64,000 nucleotides of DNA from Agroathelia rolfsii (GCA_018343915.1 JABRWF010000002.1:5022001-5086000), one strand, 5' to 3'. Shown: positions 19,524-32,248, counted from the stretch's first letter. Translations and numbers: made by a program. Notes: generated from the sequence alone by a model not told the origin.

Positions 19524-20750
19524 TGCCCAAAGTAGCCTGCTGTAGGGTAGTTGTACTTGAGTCAAAGGATGCAGAACTGGAGGTTGTTGGTATTGGGGAT
19601 GTAGATGTGACCATTGTAAAACAGAAGCTCCTTGGACTTTGTCCAACGTATGTCTGGTGAAGTTGTAGACTGGTGCTGGAGTGCAACTAGGTCCTGAGGG
19701 AGTGTAGCTTGGATATCATTGTGGATGCTCTCTAGGTCAAGAAGTTCAAAGGCTCGGAGTGCAGGCTCCTTTAGTGCAGTAGCTTAGAGGGATGTGGAGA
19801 TCTGCTTAGAGGTGAAGACGGGTTGGAGGTTGTGGGGGTTAATGCTAGCATAGCCATTGTCCCCCCTTTTTGGGTAGATGTTCTATCATCTAGTGAGGGA
19901 GTTAGGTTTCTCTCCTAAGTGTCCTGGGCAGAATTAAATAACAAGGTGGAAGGCAGAGAGGAATTCTGACCAGTAGGCCTGGTAACAAGTCAGCAGCTTA
20001 GTGGTGGAAAAGTAGACTAGGTTTTTATAATCTATAACCATATCAATTAGAAGGGAGGTGCCTTTGAGGTAGTGCCTCCATGTCTAGAATGCTTTGAAAA
20101 TTACCAGGAGTTCCTTATTATGCATGTCATAGTTGAGTTCCACAGTTGATAAGAAGCAGGAGTAGAATGCAATTGGGTAAATTTTACTATCAGGGCAAGT
20201 AATAGAGAGGATTCTGGTGATAGTATAGTCAGAGGTGTCTGTTTCCACTGTGAGCTATTGATTTGGGGCCTAGTATATAAGGATTGGAGTGGAGAAAAAT
20301 GCCTCCTTCAGCTTGGTGAATGCGGAGTGGCATTTGTTGTCAAAGTTCTATGGAGTATCTCTTTGGGTTAGGTGGGTTAGTAGGATAACAATCTTAGAGT
20401 AATTATGAATAAACTACTAGTAGAAGTTTGCAAAGCCTAGGAAGGACTAAATATCTTTTACCTTCTATAGTTCAGGCCAGTCCTGAATTGCCTGGATTTT
20501 GGTTTTGTCCATTGTTAGGCTATCCAGAGACAGAATGTACCCCAGGTACTCCAGTATTAATGCCAAATAGGCACTTGTTAGTATAGCTGTATAGACTATA
20601 CTTGTGGAGTCTCTGGAGAACCTTGTAGACTTGCACAGTATGCTGACTTGGTTCATCAGAATATATAAGGATGTTATCCAGGTATACCACTATATAGACA
20701 TTGAGGAGGTTGGAGAAGATGTCATTCATAAAATGCTGGAAGGCAGCTAG
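19524..20750 (-). pseudogene. K RNase H and RT C-terminal half, decayed
   Basis: The reverse strand at 20520-20762 reads AAFQHFMNDIFSNLLNVYIV-VYLDNILIYSDEPSQHTVQV, i.e. RT with YLDDILIYSDD mutated to YLDN. A shift into the adjacent frame gives EYLGYILSLDSLTMDKTKIQ. RNase H and the linker to integrase follow toward 19524 with many stops. Cut at 20750 by an A LTR. Confidence 0.8.
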
Positions 20751-21708
20751 TATCAAGAGCATACCTACCTCTTGCCACCAAAACTCAACTAGTGCCTACA
20801 TAAACCTCTCTAAGATATGAAGTAGCCTATAATGGCTGTTTTACAACTCCCAAGGCCTGGGATACATAGGTGTACATGCCTTATACCCTATTTTAACTAT
20901 TACTCACTCTAGAGTGTTCCAGTCACCAAGCTTTACTCCAAGTTCACTGAACTTTCAAGCAAGGTCTACTATCACAACACCAGAGGTCTTATGTATGCTA
21001 ATAGGGGTACAGGGTATCTTAACTGCAACAAGCTTAGAGCAGAGTCTTTGCTTGCTTAGGTGTACTAAGCACTATGTAGGTTGTGTTGTTGCAGATGCAA
21101 ATGGTCACTATAAGGGCTGGACCTGTTTTATGTATGTATATAGGAGTAGTATAAAGCAAACTCCTACTATAAGTAGCACTGAGCACACTTATAACCTCTT
21201 AGCACAAAGCACAGAGGATTTAGAGAGAGAGAGGGGAAAGGGGAGATAGGGGCTCTGGGGACAGAGTTTTTATTATGTTAGTTAACTATTTAATATAAAG
21301 CACTATATACTTACCTGAAGACAAAGAGAACAAATCTGGAGTCTTTAGGTAGAGACACTACAGGGTTATGTACTATTTCTACCTGGTCTGTGCACTGGGT
21401 ATATGGTCTGTACATGGTAATGCTAAGTATAATGTGATATTGCACTATAATGAGTCTATAATGATGTCATAGTCTAAACCTATACTCTAGGCCTTGCTTA
21501 CATAATATGTTACATGACTAGTGGTTATATAATGGCCAGTCATATGATGACTAGTCACATGACTTGCTTAGTCATTAGGGTACTTATATAATGTCTGCTT
21601 ATATAATATACATATTATATACCAAAAAATTGAGAAAAATCAGGAAAAATTTGGAAAAATAATAAGAATTTCTAAATAAATTTATAGTATATAGATTGAC
21701 TTATAACA
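20751..21708 (-). mobile_element. A-family solo LTR in K RT
   Basis: 958 bp, TATCAAGAGC...CTTATAACA, target gctag (20746-20750) / gctgg (21709-21713, one transition). Several short open frames are LTR noise. Confidence 0.9.
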
Positions 21709-21713
21709 GCTGG

Positions 21714-22560
21714 GGCATTTATAAGTCTAAATGACATAACCCTCTATTCAAATGAGCCGTAGTAGGTTTAGAAAGCTGTTTTCTACTTATTACCTTCTAT
21801 AATACAAACAAGGTAGTATGCATAGCATAGGTCAATTTTGGTATAAAGGTAAGCCTTCTAAGATGTGTCCAACAGGTCAAAAATTAGCAGAAGTGGGTAC
21901 TTGTCCTTCTTTGAAATATAGTTCAGTCCTCAAATATTAATGCACAGGTAGAGAGAACCGTTTTTTTTCTTTACAAATAGAATAGGAGCGCTATACATGA
22001 AGGTTGAGGAGTAGATAAATCCTAAGTAGAAGTTCTTGTCTATGAAGGTACAGAGGGCTTTGAGTTCTGGCAGAGAAAGGGAGTATATAGGTCCTAAGGG
22101 CAGAAACAAGCCCTCTTCCAGGTCAATGCAGAGGTTATAGGGGCAGTGAGATACTAGTGTCTTAGATTTTGTTTTACTAAAAACATCTACAAAGTTATAG
22201 TATTCTGTAGGGAGTGAAGACATATTGGCAGGTATAGTAGTAGCTGCCACTTGACTAGACATACTAGGCAGAACGTCTAAAGTATATATAGGGGTAGAGT
22301 TGGTATGGTAGGTGCAGAGAAAGGCGGCTGCCCCTATAAGAGATATTGAAATAGCCAGAAGCTGGGATGGAGACAGAGGCATAGATGCAGGTGGAGACAG
22401 ATATATAGATGTGGGCAGAGACAGATATATAGATGTAGATAGAGGCTGTAGAGAGGCTGATAATGATGGAGAGTTAGCAGGAGCTAAGAGTATTAACAAG
22501 GTAGTCAAGTTTCTATCTTTAACTATCTGGGGGTTAAACAAAATGTGGTTTTTGGTCTAA
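21714..22560 (-). pseudogene. K RT N-terminal half and linker from protease, decayed
   Basis: The reverse strand 22541-21930 reads LPTEYYNFVDVFSKTKSKTL, then DLEEGLFLPLGPIYSLSLPE, then APILFVKKKNGSLYLCINI: the classic Gypsy entry into the RT domain (EYHDFADVFSK... LGPIYSLS... LRLCVDYR). Upstream is a Ser/Pro-rich stretch with a short repeat (LSLPTSIYLSPPASM), probably the protease-RT linker. Protease itself is hard to see. Confidence 0.8.
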
Positions 22561-24355
22561 TCAATTATTGGATTATACAGGGCTAGCTAATTATAACCAA
22601 GAATAGTGGAGCAGGATAGATCTAGTAGAGTGATATAGAACAAGATTTGATATTGGCTGCTAGACAGAAAATGGACTAGGAGGTAGATGGACTCAGTAAT
22701 TATATTAGCAGAGCTTCTATCAAAAAGGTGGAGCATTACAGGAGGAACAAAAGTAGTAGGTAAGGATTTGATAAAGGATGAATTGACAAAACTATGGGAG
22801 GAGCTGGAGTCTACAAGGATGCTGAAAGGTGCGGAGTCATTGGAGATAGAAGATGAAGTATATGAAAGGACAAGAGAGTTTGATGGTTCTATGGTGGAAG
22901 CCTATAAATTCATAATAACAGGGGTATGTAGTAGAATTGTGCAGCTCTCAACCTGTACAGGGTCTTGAGGGTTGCTTACTATTTTGCTTGTTTGGATCCA
23001 TCATTACTTGCCTCATTGACTCTTATAGTACATGCATTCATGACAGAGGTATGTTTATAGTAGTCTCTGACTGTATGACCTATAATACTACAAAAGAGGT
23101 AGAGATTGTTCAAAATTCTCCATTGGTGCTCATCCACTGTGAGCTTCCCATCTAGGCCAATCCTGGGAATTGACTATGCAATAGGCAATAGTGAGGTAAT
23201 AGGCTTGGTAAAGGAGTAGGCAAAGTTACTCCTGGTAGCAGAGGTGGGAGTGTGAGGAGATGTGACTTTTATCCTAGTGGAGCTAGGTGTATTGCCAGGG
23301 ACTATTGGGGATTGGACAAGTTCTGCTTTATATGTTATGACTGTATGGAATGCCTTAGTAGCTGTGCCAAAAGATGCAACAAGGGAAATTAGAGTAGAGC
23401 TCCAATATTTAGTAAGAGATTAAAGTAGACTATATATATAAGTTAGTAATAAACTTTAATGACAATAGTTTTTACACCTAAACCACTACCACCATCTTGT
23501 ACCTATATACACATATAAGCCTGACTACTTATTACCCCTTATCCATGTAAGTCTAATACATAGATTATATTAGCTAGTATATATATTAGTATATAGTACA
23601 TAAGTATAGTAGTAGTAGTACACCATGTAATGTAGTGTATAGTACAGTGGTGGCTAGATGCATACATTGCTAGTCTTAGGACTAGTGCCATTTATCATTA
23701 CATTCCTAGTAATAAGTATCTAGCATTATAGCTTATAGTCAGAGTTTGGCAAGGGTATTGGGTTTTCCACTGGGGAGGCTATACAACACGTCTTTAAGTC
23801 AATTTAGAAGTTTAGCATAGAAGTGGCGGGTAAGGGCGTAATCCCCCTACTAAGCTAGTGCTGCCCAGTGGTTGAACTACACCATATAGAGTTGGATGCA
23901 CTAATTGCTCTTCATTACTAAAGCCTCAAGAGCTACTTCTGCCTCCTCTATAGAGTAGAGTAGACCAAAGTTTAAGTAGAGCTTCTACTAAAAGGCAGGG
24001 TAGGAGTTGAGCTAGGCAGGTTTATAGCCTGGAATGGGATTGCTAAGGTAGGGTTTAAACTAGTCTAGGGCAGTACCTTCTAGATAGCCAATTATAAATA
24101 TAACCTTCTTTATATCATTTGGAAAATTGCAGGGACAATTGCGGAAGTAGAGTTGTCCCTGTAGGAAGAATATATAAAGTTTCTCTGGGTGTTCTCCATC
24201 AAATTTTTCTGGGGATAGTATTTTTGACCTATGGAATTCTGACCCAGCTGGTGGGGCTACATAGGCATTGTTAATAGTGGAGGCAAAGGTTTGTATAAGG
24301 CAGTCAAAGAATGCATTGTTTTGGAAGAGGCCAGAGGCTGATTGAGCAATAGGGG
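22561..24355 (-). pseudogene. K gag (with zinc knuckle) and protease region, decayed
   Basis: On the reverse strand the gag core reads ILSPEKFDGEHPEKLYIFFL, then QGQLYFRNCPCNFPNDIKKV, then GYLEGTALD (24220-24050), typical of retrotransposon gag. Further on, GLDGKLTVDEHQWRILNNLY-LFCSIIGHTVRDY (about 23160-23060) is a zinc knuckle in which key Cys codons are mutated. Stops are frequent. A short non-coding repeat (23428-23740) interrupts it. The right side is cut by an A solo LTR at 24356 and a remnant resumes at 25279. Confidence 0.7.
23428..23740. repeat. Putative MITE in K gag
   Basis: About 313 bp of non-coding sequence with short inverted ends GACTATA / TATAGTC splits the gag frame. It contains a TA-rich stretch, (AGT)n, and the palindrome GCTAGTC-ttag-GACTAGT. 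Part of it recurs at 1681-1749. I could not establish a target duplication. Confidence 0.4.
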
Positions 24356-25273
24356 TGTTACAAGTCGCTTGTTGTATTATAAATTTACTTAGAATTTTTC
24401 ACTATTTTTCCGATTTTTCTCTGATTTTTCTCTATTTTTTGGTATATAATTTGTGTATTACATAAGTGGACATTACATAAGTACTTTGATGACTAAGCAA
24501 GTCATGTGATCAGTCATCATGTAACTGGCCATCATGTGACCACTAGTCATGTGACACATTATGTAAGCAATGACTTACTATAGTGCAATATCGCATTATA
24601 CTTAGCACCACTATGCACAGACCATGTACCCCATGCACAGACCAGGTAGAATTAGTATATAACCCTGTAGTACCCCTGCCTAAAGACCCTAGATTTGTTC
24701 TCTTTGTCTTCAGGTAAGCACAAATAGTGCTTTGTATTAAGTAGTCACTAACATAATAAAACTTTGTCTTCAGAGTCCCTATCTCTCTCCCCTCCCCCAT
24801 AAAATCCTCTCTGCTTTGTGCTAGGAGGTTGTGAGTGTGCTTAGTGCTGCTTACAGTAGAGGTGTGCTCCGTGCTACCTCCGTGTGCGTACATAAGACAG
24901 GTCCAGCCCTCTGGGTGACCATTTGTACTTGCAATAACACAAACAATCATAGTGCTTAGTGCACCCAAGCAAGCAAAGACTCTGCTCTGAGCTTGTTGCA
25001 GTTAAGATACCCTGCACCCCAATTAACATACACAAGACCCCGGGTGTTACAACAGTAGACCTTGCTTGAAAGTCTTGCAGACTTAGAGTAAAGCTTGGTG
25101 ACTAGCGTACTCCAGAGTGAGTGAAAGTTAAGACAGGGCACAAGGAGTGTACACCTGCGCTTCCCAGGCCTTGGGAGAAGTAAAACAGCTATTACAGGCT
25201 ACCTCGCACTTTAAAGAGGTTTTTGTAGGCTCTGGTTGAGTTTTAGTGGCAAGGGACTGGTGTGCTCTTGACA
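24356..25273 (+). mobile_element. A-family solo LTR in K gag
   Basis: 918 bp, TGTTACAAG...CTCTTGACA, perfect target agggg on both sides (24351-24355, 25274-25278). Same 918-bp subtype as 4621-13543. Confidence 0.93.
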
Positions 25274-25278
25274 AGGGG

Positions 25279-25587
25279 CGTGCTCTATAGGGTTTTTGCC
25301 ATTCTTATTTTTGGGGTCCCTTAGATTTTAGTCAATATTATTGGCATCCTAGAAGTTATCAAGGTATTATTTAGAGACAGGTTGTCCTTGGGAGGAGTGA
25401 CAGCCTATAGCAGCTGTGGAGATAGAGTTAAGAGGGGTAGTGGCCAAGGGGGCAGTGGAAAATGCTTTTGCCATTCCTTCAAACCCTGTGAAGAGTTGGT
25501 TAGTATTAGATGATAGAAAATGCCCATTGGCATTGTAGAGTTGGCTTGTTATATGGTGTAACTAGACAAGTTGGAGTTTGAAAATAC
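25279..25587 (-). other. K leader, start of gag and PBS
   Basis: Between the A solo LTR and the K 5' LTR lie the leader and first gag codons on the minus strand; no clear start codon survives. The PBS occupies 25585-25575. Confidence 0.55.
25575..25585 (-). other. Self-priming primer-binding site (element K)
   Basis: On the minus strand ATTTTCAAACT starts 2 nt after the LTR. Its complement AGTTTGAAAAT equals AGTTCGGAAAT, the sequence 35 nt downstream of TATTTATA in young G LTRs (44435 to 44470), except for two transitions at a former CCGA. Spacing and geometry equal those of family A. Confidence 0.65.
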
Positions 25588-26889
25588 TGTTAAGTCTTGG
25601 ATAGACAGAGATAGTAGAAAAGGGAGGGGTGGAGCAGAATGGAAGTGGAGACAGAGTGAATAGGAGTAGAGATAGGAGAGTGGATAGAAAAGGAGAGGGG
25701 TGACTGGACTTAGCTAAGACATATGTGTCAGGCCCTTGTCTAGTTACAGTCCGGGATAGAAGTTAGACAGGAGAAGGGGAACTAAGTTGATTTCTGAACT
25801 AAGGTAGCTAGGTACATGCTAGGTTGGTATAAATACTATAGTAGTAGGAGGATACCAAGAGGAATAGAAATGAAGTGAGACAAAGAGTAGGAAATGGAAT
25901 ACAGGGTGCAAATAGGCCAAAACTATCTATATGAATAAGGGTACTAGTATTAGGGCATGGCTAGAAGCTATGACTAACCACTTCAAACAACCATAAAAAG
26001 GGGGGAGGGGTAAGGAGTAATGAAAAGGTGGTGGGAAACTGAGAAATATAACATAGTGGGAATACCCCTGGCAAGGGCTAATAAATGCCAATCATCATAG
26101 AACTTTATATACCTGTACCTCTAACAAAGCAGGCTTTTGGGATATCCTATCCCTCACTGATTATTAGAGCCTACAGCCTTTCCTAAGTGTATAGACAAAG
26201 AATATAAGCCAGAGTGAGCCAGTATCATTATTACTAAGTTATAAGAAAGTAAAAGAGTGGATTGAGCAAAGAACACTAAGTGATGAACAGAGTAGTCTAA
26301 ACTAGAGAAGCATTCTCTAGGACAGCTAGCCTTAAGTATATATATGAACTATATAGTAGCTGAGTCTCAATATTGAAGAGGAGCATGAAAGTACAGCTAC
26401 ATCAGCTACAGAGTAAAGAAATAAAGATATATATAGTAAAATACAAAACTAAGGAGATCAACCAAGAGATAAGAAGATCAGAATAAAAAATAAGGTAAAG
26501 GAACAGTACCAAATAGACCCTGAAAAGTAAGATCTTGATCCAAGAAGAATTGCAAGTACAGTAAGCAAAATACTAATCCACAAAATAAAATAAAATAATG
26601 AAAAATCAAAGGAAGTAAAAAATTCAAAAGATCAACCCCTAACAATCAGAATATGTAGGGGAAATGATGGGAAAACAGGATATGTGAGAAGAAGAAAAGA
26701 CTCTGGGACTTCAATCAGGCACTGAGTAAGGGGTTGCTAGTTCTGACGCCTAAATCATGAAGGGTAGAGAGTAGAAGTTGGGAGCTAGAGAGGTGTCTTT
26801 GGTTGTTGGATGGTAGTGGGCAAGGGTGAGTAGGGACATATTAGAAATGTTGGAGTAGAAGCTACTTGTGTACAGAGGGGGTTGTGATA
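25588..26889 (-). repeat. K 5' LTR (family G), split by an H LTR
   Basis: 600 bp after removing 25948-26649. Heavily CpG-depleted compared with 44621-45221. It ends GGTTGTGATA next to target gctct (26890-26894). Confidence 0.88.
25948..26644 (-). mobile_element. H-family solo LTR in the K 5' LTR
   Basis: 697 bp, TATTAGGGC...CCCCTAACA, target actag (25943-25947) / atcag (26645-26649); both derive from accag in young G copies by one transition each. Same family as 62336-63028. No coding sequence. Confidence 0.88.
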
Positions 26890-27774
26890 GCTCTCCTTTC
26901 TAATTTCTGCCAAGATCTCCTTTTTACCTTCAACTAGTATATATCCTCTCTTAGTAGCCATTATTTTGAAGTAGGAGGATTGGAGTATAGTGATATTGAG
27001 GTTATCCTGGGAGTCTTTAGTATAAAAATCTAGTCTTCTGGATAGGGCATTAGCTTGTCTATTAGATGATCCTTTTTTGTAGCATAATACAAAATTATAT
27101 TCTTGTAGGATCTAGTACCAACATACTTATTGATGGCTTAGGTATTGACTTGTTGCCCAATATTCCAAGTTTTTGTGATCTGACCAGATCTCCACCAGTT
27201 TAGGTAACCCAATAATGTAGTGGCACCATTCTTCCAGTGCTCAAATAATTGCAAGTATTTCCTTATTCTAGATGTCATAATTTCTTTATATATCATCCAT
27301 GGATTTGGAATAGAAGGTAATAGGGTATCATTCACCATCATCCTGCAACTAGGAGAATACTCCTCCTGTTGTATATCCTGAGGCATCAGTTTCAATCCAA
27401 CTTTCTTGCTGGTGATTGTAGATAGCTAATACTGGGGCAGTAGTAAAAGCCTTCTTGAGATAGTTAAATGATTCTTGTTCCTCTTTTTCCCATTTCCAAG
27501 TGCCTTTGCCAGTTAACCTATCCAGGGGTTTAGTTATCTTGCTGAACCCTTTAATAAACCTTCAGTAATAGTTGGCTAGACCTCTGAACTTTTGAATATC
27601 CTTGACTGTTGTAGGGGTTGGCTAGTCAAGAATGACTTAGACTTTTTTATTGGTCATTTATACATAATTGTAGCCAATTATCACCCCTAGGAATTCCACC
27701 TCAGAGACTTTAAATAGGTATTTTTCTAAATTAGCAAAAAGATTGTTTTCTGCTAATCTCTCAAGTACTTCATA
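26890..27774 (-). pseudogene. Alpha RNase H and RT C-terminal half, decayed
   Basis: Reverse-strand matches to element E: ADALSR-type linker, RNase H around ETDASGY (about 27390), and RT thumb (LANYY-RFIKGFSKIT near 27540-27580). Stops derive mainly from CAG/CAA/CGA/TGG. Cut at 27774 by an A solo LTR, continuing at 29352. Confidence 0.83.
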
Positions 27775-29346
27775 TGTCAAGAGCATACCTGACTCTTGCC
27801 ACCAAAACTCAACTAATGCCTATGAAAACCCCTCTAAGATACAAGGTAACTAGTAATGGATATTTTACTTCTCCCAAGGCTTAGGATGCAAGGGTGTATA
27901 CTTCCCTGTGCACTGTCCTTGTTGTCACTCACACCAGAGCTTATCAATCCCTAAGCTTTACTCCAAGTCTACTAGACTTTTAAGCAAAGGCTATTGTTAA
28001 AACACCAGTGTTCTTATATATACAAGTAGGTATTGGGGTATCTTAACCTTAACAAGTGCAGGGCAGAGCCTTTACTTGCTTGAGTGCACTGAGCACAATG
28101 TTTATTGTGTTATTACAGATGCAAATGGTCACTACTAGGGCTAGATGTTAAGTCTTGGACGGACGGAGATAGCAGAAAAGGGAAGGGGCGGAGCGGAATG
28201 GAAGCGGAGACGGAGTGAACAGGAGTAGAGATGGGAGAGTGGATAGGAAAGGAGAGGGGTGACCGGACTTGGCCAAGACGTATGTGTTAGGCCCTTGCCT
28301 AGTTGCGGTCCGGGACAGGAGTTAGACAGGAGAAGGGGAACTAAGTTGATTTCCAAACTGAGGTAGCTAGGTACATGCTAGGTCGGTATAAATACTATAG
28401 TAACAGGAGGATACCAAGAGGAATAGAAATGAAGTGAGACGGAGAGTGGGAAACGGAATATGGGGCGCAAATGAGCTAAAACTATCTATGTGAACAAGGG
28501 TACCAGAACGTGTGGGGAAAATGATGGGAAAACAGGATATGTAAGAAGAGGAAAAGACTCCGGGACCCCGGTCGGGCGCCAAGCAAGGGGTCGCTGGTTC
28601 CGATGCCCGAATTGTGGAGGGCGGAGAGCGGAAGTTGGGAGCCGGAGAGGTGTCTTTGTTTGTTGGATGGTAGTGGGCGAGGGTGAGTGGGGACATGTCG
28701 GAAATGTTGGAGTGGGAGCCACTTGTACGCGGAGGGGGTCGTGACACTAGACCTGTTTTATGCATACATATAGAGACTTACACTAAGCTTATCTCTTCTG
28801 TAAGCAGTACGGAGCACACTTACAACCTCCTAGCACTGAGCAGAGAGGATTTTGGCAGGGAGAGAGAGAGAGAGAGAGAGAGAGATAGGGACTCTGAAGA
28901 CAAAGATTTATTATGTTAGTTAATTATTTACTACAAAGCACTACTATGCTTACCTAAAGACAAAGAGAACAAATCTGAGGTCTTTAGGTAAATGCACTAT
29001 AGGCTTATATACTAATTCTACCTAGTCTATGCATATAGTACATGGTCTGTGCACAGAGGTGCTAAGTGTAATACAATATTGCACCATAGTAAGTCTATAA
29101 TGGTATTATATTCTAGACCCATGCTCTAGACCTGCTTACATAATAAGTTATATGACTAGTGGTCACATGATGGCCAGTCACATGATGACTGTCACATGAC
29201 TTTGCTTAGTCATCAGGGTACTTATGTAATGTCTGCTTATGTAATATATATATTATATACCAAAAAATAGAGAAAAATTGGAGAAAAATCAGAAAAATAA
29301 TGAAAAATCTTAAATAAATTTATAGTACAATGATTGTCTTGTAACA
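27775..29346 (-). mobile_element. A-family solo LTR in alpha RT, split by a G LTR
   Basis: TGTCAAGAGC...CTTGTAACA, target tcata (27770-27774) / tcatg (29347-29351, one transition); 966 bp after removing the inner G LTR. It includes a (GA)n run near 28860-28885. Confidence 0.9.
28146..28746 (-). mobile_element. Young G-family solo LTR
   Basis: 601 bp, TGTTAAGTC...GTCGTGACA on the plus strand (sense is minus), perfect target ctaga on both sides (28141-28145, 28747-28751). It is CpG-rich inside an old, AT-rich A LTR. Open frames on both strands here recur in all young G LTRs and reflect base composition. Confidence 0.93.
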
Positions 29347-29351
29347 TCATG

Positions 29352-30555
29352 TACTAAATATTGGTGTTCTTCTGAACTAGCTGTGGCAACTATAATATCA
29401 TCAATATAGATATATACTAATCCTTGTGCAATTAGGTCTATAAATATTTCATCCATTATAGCTTGGAAAGTAGCTGGGGCATTGTATAAACCAAAGGTCA
29501 TTATAAGGGGTTCAAACAGTCCTTAAGGGGTTATGAAGGCCGCTTGTTCTTGGTGTCCATTTTTAATTAAGACATTATTATATCCCTATTATAAGTCTAA
29601 TTTAGTAAATACTTTTGCCCAAGAGAGTCTATCTACAATAGAGGAGATTAGAGGAAGCAGATAGGAGTTCTTTATCATGATATTATTGAGTCAACAATAA
29701 TCTACTATAGGCCTGAGTTTCCCATTCTTTTTTGGAATAAAGAAAAATAGAGATGTATAAGGACTTTGCAATTTCCTTATATATCCTTTGGCTAAGTTTT
29801 CCTCCAAATATGCATCCAATTCTTTCAACTCTAGGATTGATAAAGGATATACCTTAGCCCTCTTCATTTCAGCTCCTTCTACTAACTCTATTTTATGGTC
29901 ATAGGGTTTGCTAGTAGGGAATCATTGGGATTCTACTTCCAAGAAGACTTTGGTATATTTCTGGTATCAAGGCAGTAAACCCAAGGTTGCTGCCAATAGT
30001 GGAGGAGAGTCCTCATCTTTTATGATTTTATTTATTTTTTTGTATTCCTCATCTTTTAATAAGTCATTCATCAGGGTAATATGCCCTTTTTCTAGTTAAT
30101 AAGAGGATTTTCTAGTTATAACCAATCAATACCTAGGATTACATCCTCTGTACCAATATCTACTACTAAGAAAACTAGCCTTTAACATTCTGTACTTATC
30201 TGGGTTAAAAGTATGGTATATTCTGAGATGAATCCAATTGCATTTAGTGAATTATCAATATTGTACAGAGGAATTAGTTTTTGTAATTTTAATGTTTTTA
30301 TATTGTTTTTGTCTATGAATTTTTTATTAATAAAAGTAGAGGAAGCTCCAGAATCAATCATTGCAGAAATGAAAATAGTGGAAAAATGTCCATGGAACAT
30401 AAGAGGAATTTTCAGGTGTTGTCCATTCACACCTTATACAGTAGAAGAGGAAATTGAAAGTGAAGAAGAATAGAGAAAGAAGAGATTCTATTTTGTATAT
30501 AGTGGTCAGAAGCATTGGCCTCATACTCTGACTATTCTAAAAACCCAGTTTGTCT
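29352..30555 (-). pseudogene. Alpha RT N-terminal half and protease, decayed
   Basis: The reverse strand reads YIYIDDIIVATASSEEHQYL (RT catalytic motif kept, about 29400), VDY-like and KKNGKLRPIVDY-type segments near 29720, and protease MIDSGASSTFINKKFIDKNN (30182-30430). The gag stop and GGGTTTT slippery site lie at about 30537-30550 on this strand. Confidence 0.87.
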
Positions 30556-31860
30556 TTAAGGGCTGTAATCATTTGGCCCTATTCTTGCAGTATATTGAGC
30601 ATGTCTTATTGTGTCATAGTGGATGAATTCTGGCTATCTACTGCTAGTGTTAGTGTTAGCATTGTTGATAAAGCTGCAGCTACCTTTTGGAATGGGTTAT
30701 TGGTTTTCACCCTGTCTACTTTAGGGCTTTGACAATCCCATGCAATATGTCCCTTTTTTTGACAGTTGTAACATAAAATATCATTTTGTCGGAATAGGTT
30801 ATTGGATGCTGTAGCAGTTTAATTTTGTGTTGCAGCTACTTGCAATGAAGAGGACTGCTGGGCAGATCCTGCACTCACAAATAGGTTTTTTGATGACTTG
30901 GGTTTCCCTCCCAAGATGGTTACCAAAATGTCCATGGCATCTAGATCACTTTGTTGGAGATCTACCTATAGGTTATTGTTGTACCAATATCTCTGATTAG
31001 ACAATATTTCCTCCTTTATAAGGTTGAATTTAGCATTGTGTACTACACTCATAAGGAGTTGGAGGGTGGATATATCCCTATCCCAACCTGTAATAATATG
31101 TCTGAGTTTAACATTCATCTTCTCCAGGTATTTTTCTCTCAGATCATTATCTGATAACCCCATTCTTCTTCCTAATAGTATAAATGCCATTCCAAAATTC
31201 TGAGTGGAGGTAGATCCTTGTCTAAGATTTTGCAGCTGGTCCCTTACTGTAACCTTTTTGTCAAAGGCTCCAAACAATGTTTTGAAACTCCTTAGAACTT
31301 TAGTAAAGGTTATAGGTCCTTCTACCCTTGTTCCTTCTCCTACATATCTTATCTCATTATACCATAAGCTAGACTATGCAGTTGTACCATCCACCATTAA
31401 GCCTAAGAGGTACTTGACTTTCTCTTTCTCAGTTATATATACTCTAGGGTTGAGTTTGAGGTGAGCTTGGAATTTTTGGACAAATAGATGGAAATTAATC
31501 CATTGCCTATTAAAGGTAGGAGGTGGGTGCCCAATTTCTTTGGGTTTAGACATGGATCCTTGCTGATTTTGAATCTATTGCATTATAGTGGTTTGGTTTG
31601 CCACTAGTATTTGCAATAGATCTGTATTAGTGACTGGAGCAGGAGGTTGAGGTTGCTCAGCTATAGGAGATCATACACATGAGGTGAAAGGGATAGGTAG
31701 AGTGGATGTTTGTGCAAATAGGAATAGAGGTAGAAAAGTAGGATTTTCTTCATTGGAGGATTTGTATTCTCCTGAAGAGGTGTCTTTACCACTTTCTTCT
31801 TCTAGGGTCTGACTTGGGTTGTAGTCTTGGTGTGAAATGGTGGGCAAGCTCAACAGTAGT
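30540..31860 (-). pseudogene. Alpha gag, decayed
   Basis: Reverse strand: MFGAFDKKVTVRDQLQNLRQ, then GLSDNDLREKYLEKMNVKLR (30966-31277), and the N-terminal LPTISHQDYNPSQTLEEESG (31671-31853). The zinc knuckle region is mutated (CYNCQKKGHIA recognisable near 30750-30780). It corresponds to gag of element E without the F LTR. Confidence 0.87.
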
Positions 31861-32248
31861 TACTGGAGACTCCCAGAGTGATTTGTATAGTAGTAAAAGT
31901 TTTTTGTTTTTTGCCCTTTAAGCTAGGCCTAATTCTACTAAGGTTTTTACTTGTTTTGGGCTACTTATAGTGACCGGAGTCTTTTTTGTCTATCCACTCA
32001 GGTGATGTTCCCTTTAATAGCTTGAAAGAACCAATGCAACTATGGATACTAATATCACTTGCAATCTAGCCAAGAATACTCCCAAAACAAGAAAAGTACA
32101 AAATAGAAAACTACTATGTATGTAAAATGACCATAGTAGTCTACTTTAAATTTTTACGGTAATTGTTTTTTGCTCAAAATAATGTGGCTCACTATACTAC
32201 CTCTAGTGCATAGAGTAGCTAGTGTAGAAAAAGAGAGATTCATTCTAA
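31861..32248 (-). other. Alpha leader and PBS
   Basis: Non-coding leader similar to 5780-6171. The PBS reads AGAATGAATCT on the minus strand, 2 nt from the LTR, matching the family-A RNA start with G.U or transition differences. Confidence 0.75.

Larger units (their letters stand above)
14507..26889 (-). mobile_element. Element K: minus-strand Ty3/Gypsy element with G-type LTRs
   Basis: The ends are TGTTAAGTC (14507) and GGTTGTGATA (26889), with target gctct on both sides (14502-14506, 26890-26894). Both terminal LTRs are 600 bp once their own insertions are removed. The internal region (16069-25587) reads on the minus strand from a self-priming PBS at 25575 through gag, protease, RT, RNase H and integrase with a chromodomain-like tail, and contains three LTR insertions. 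An opposite-strand ORF lies next to the 3' LTR. It is heavily mutated. Confidence 0.85.

Noticed and set aside
28490..28744. 84-codon frames in G LTRs (also 44085-44339, 44965-45219) on both strands
   Set aside because: They occur only in CpG-rich young LTRs, on both strands at once, and overlap the predicted promoter. LTR composition explains them.
28860..28885. (GA)n tracts here and near 36750
   Set aside because: Ordinary microsatellites in the U5 part of A LTRs, where a shorter GAGAGA run is already present.
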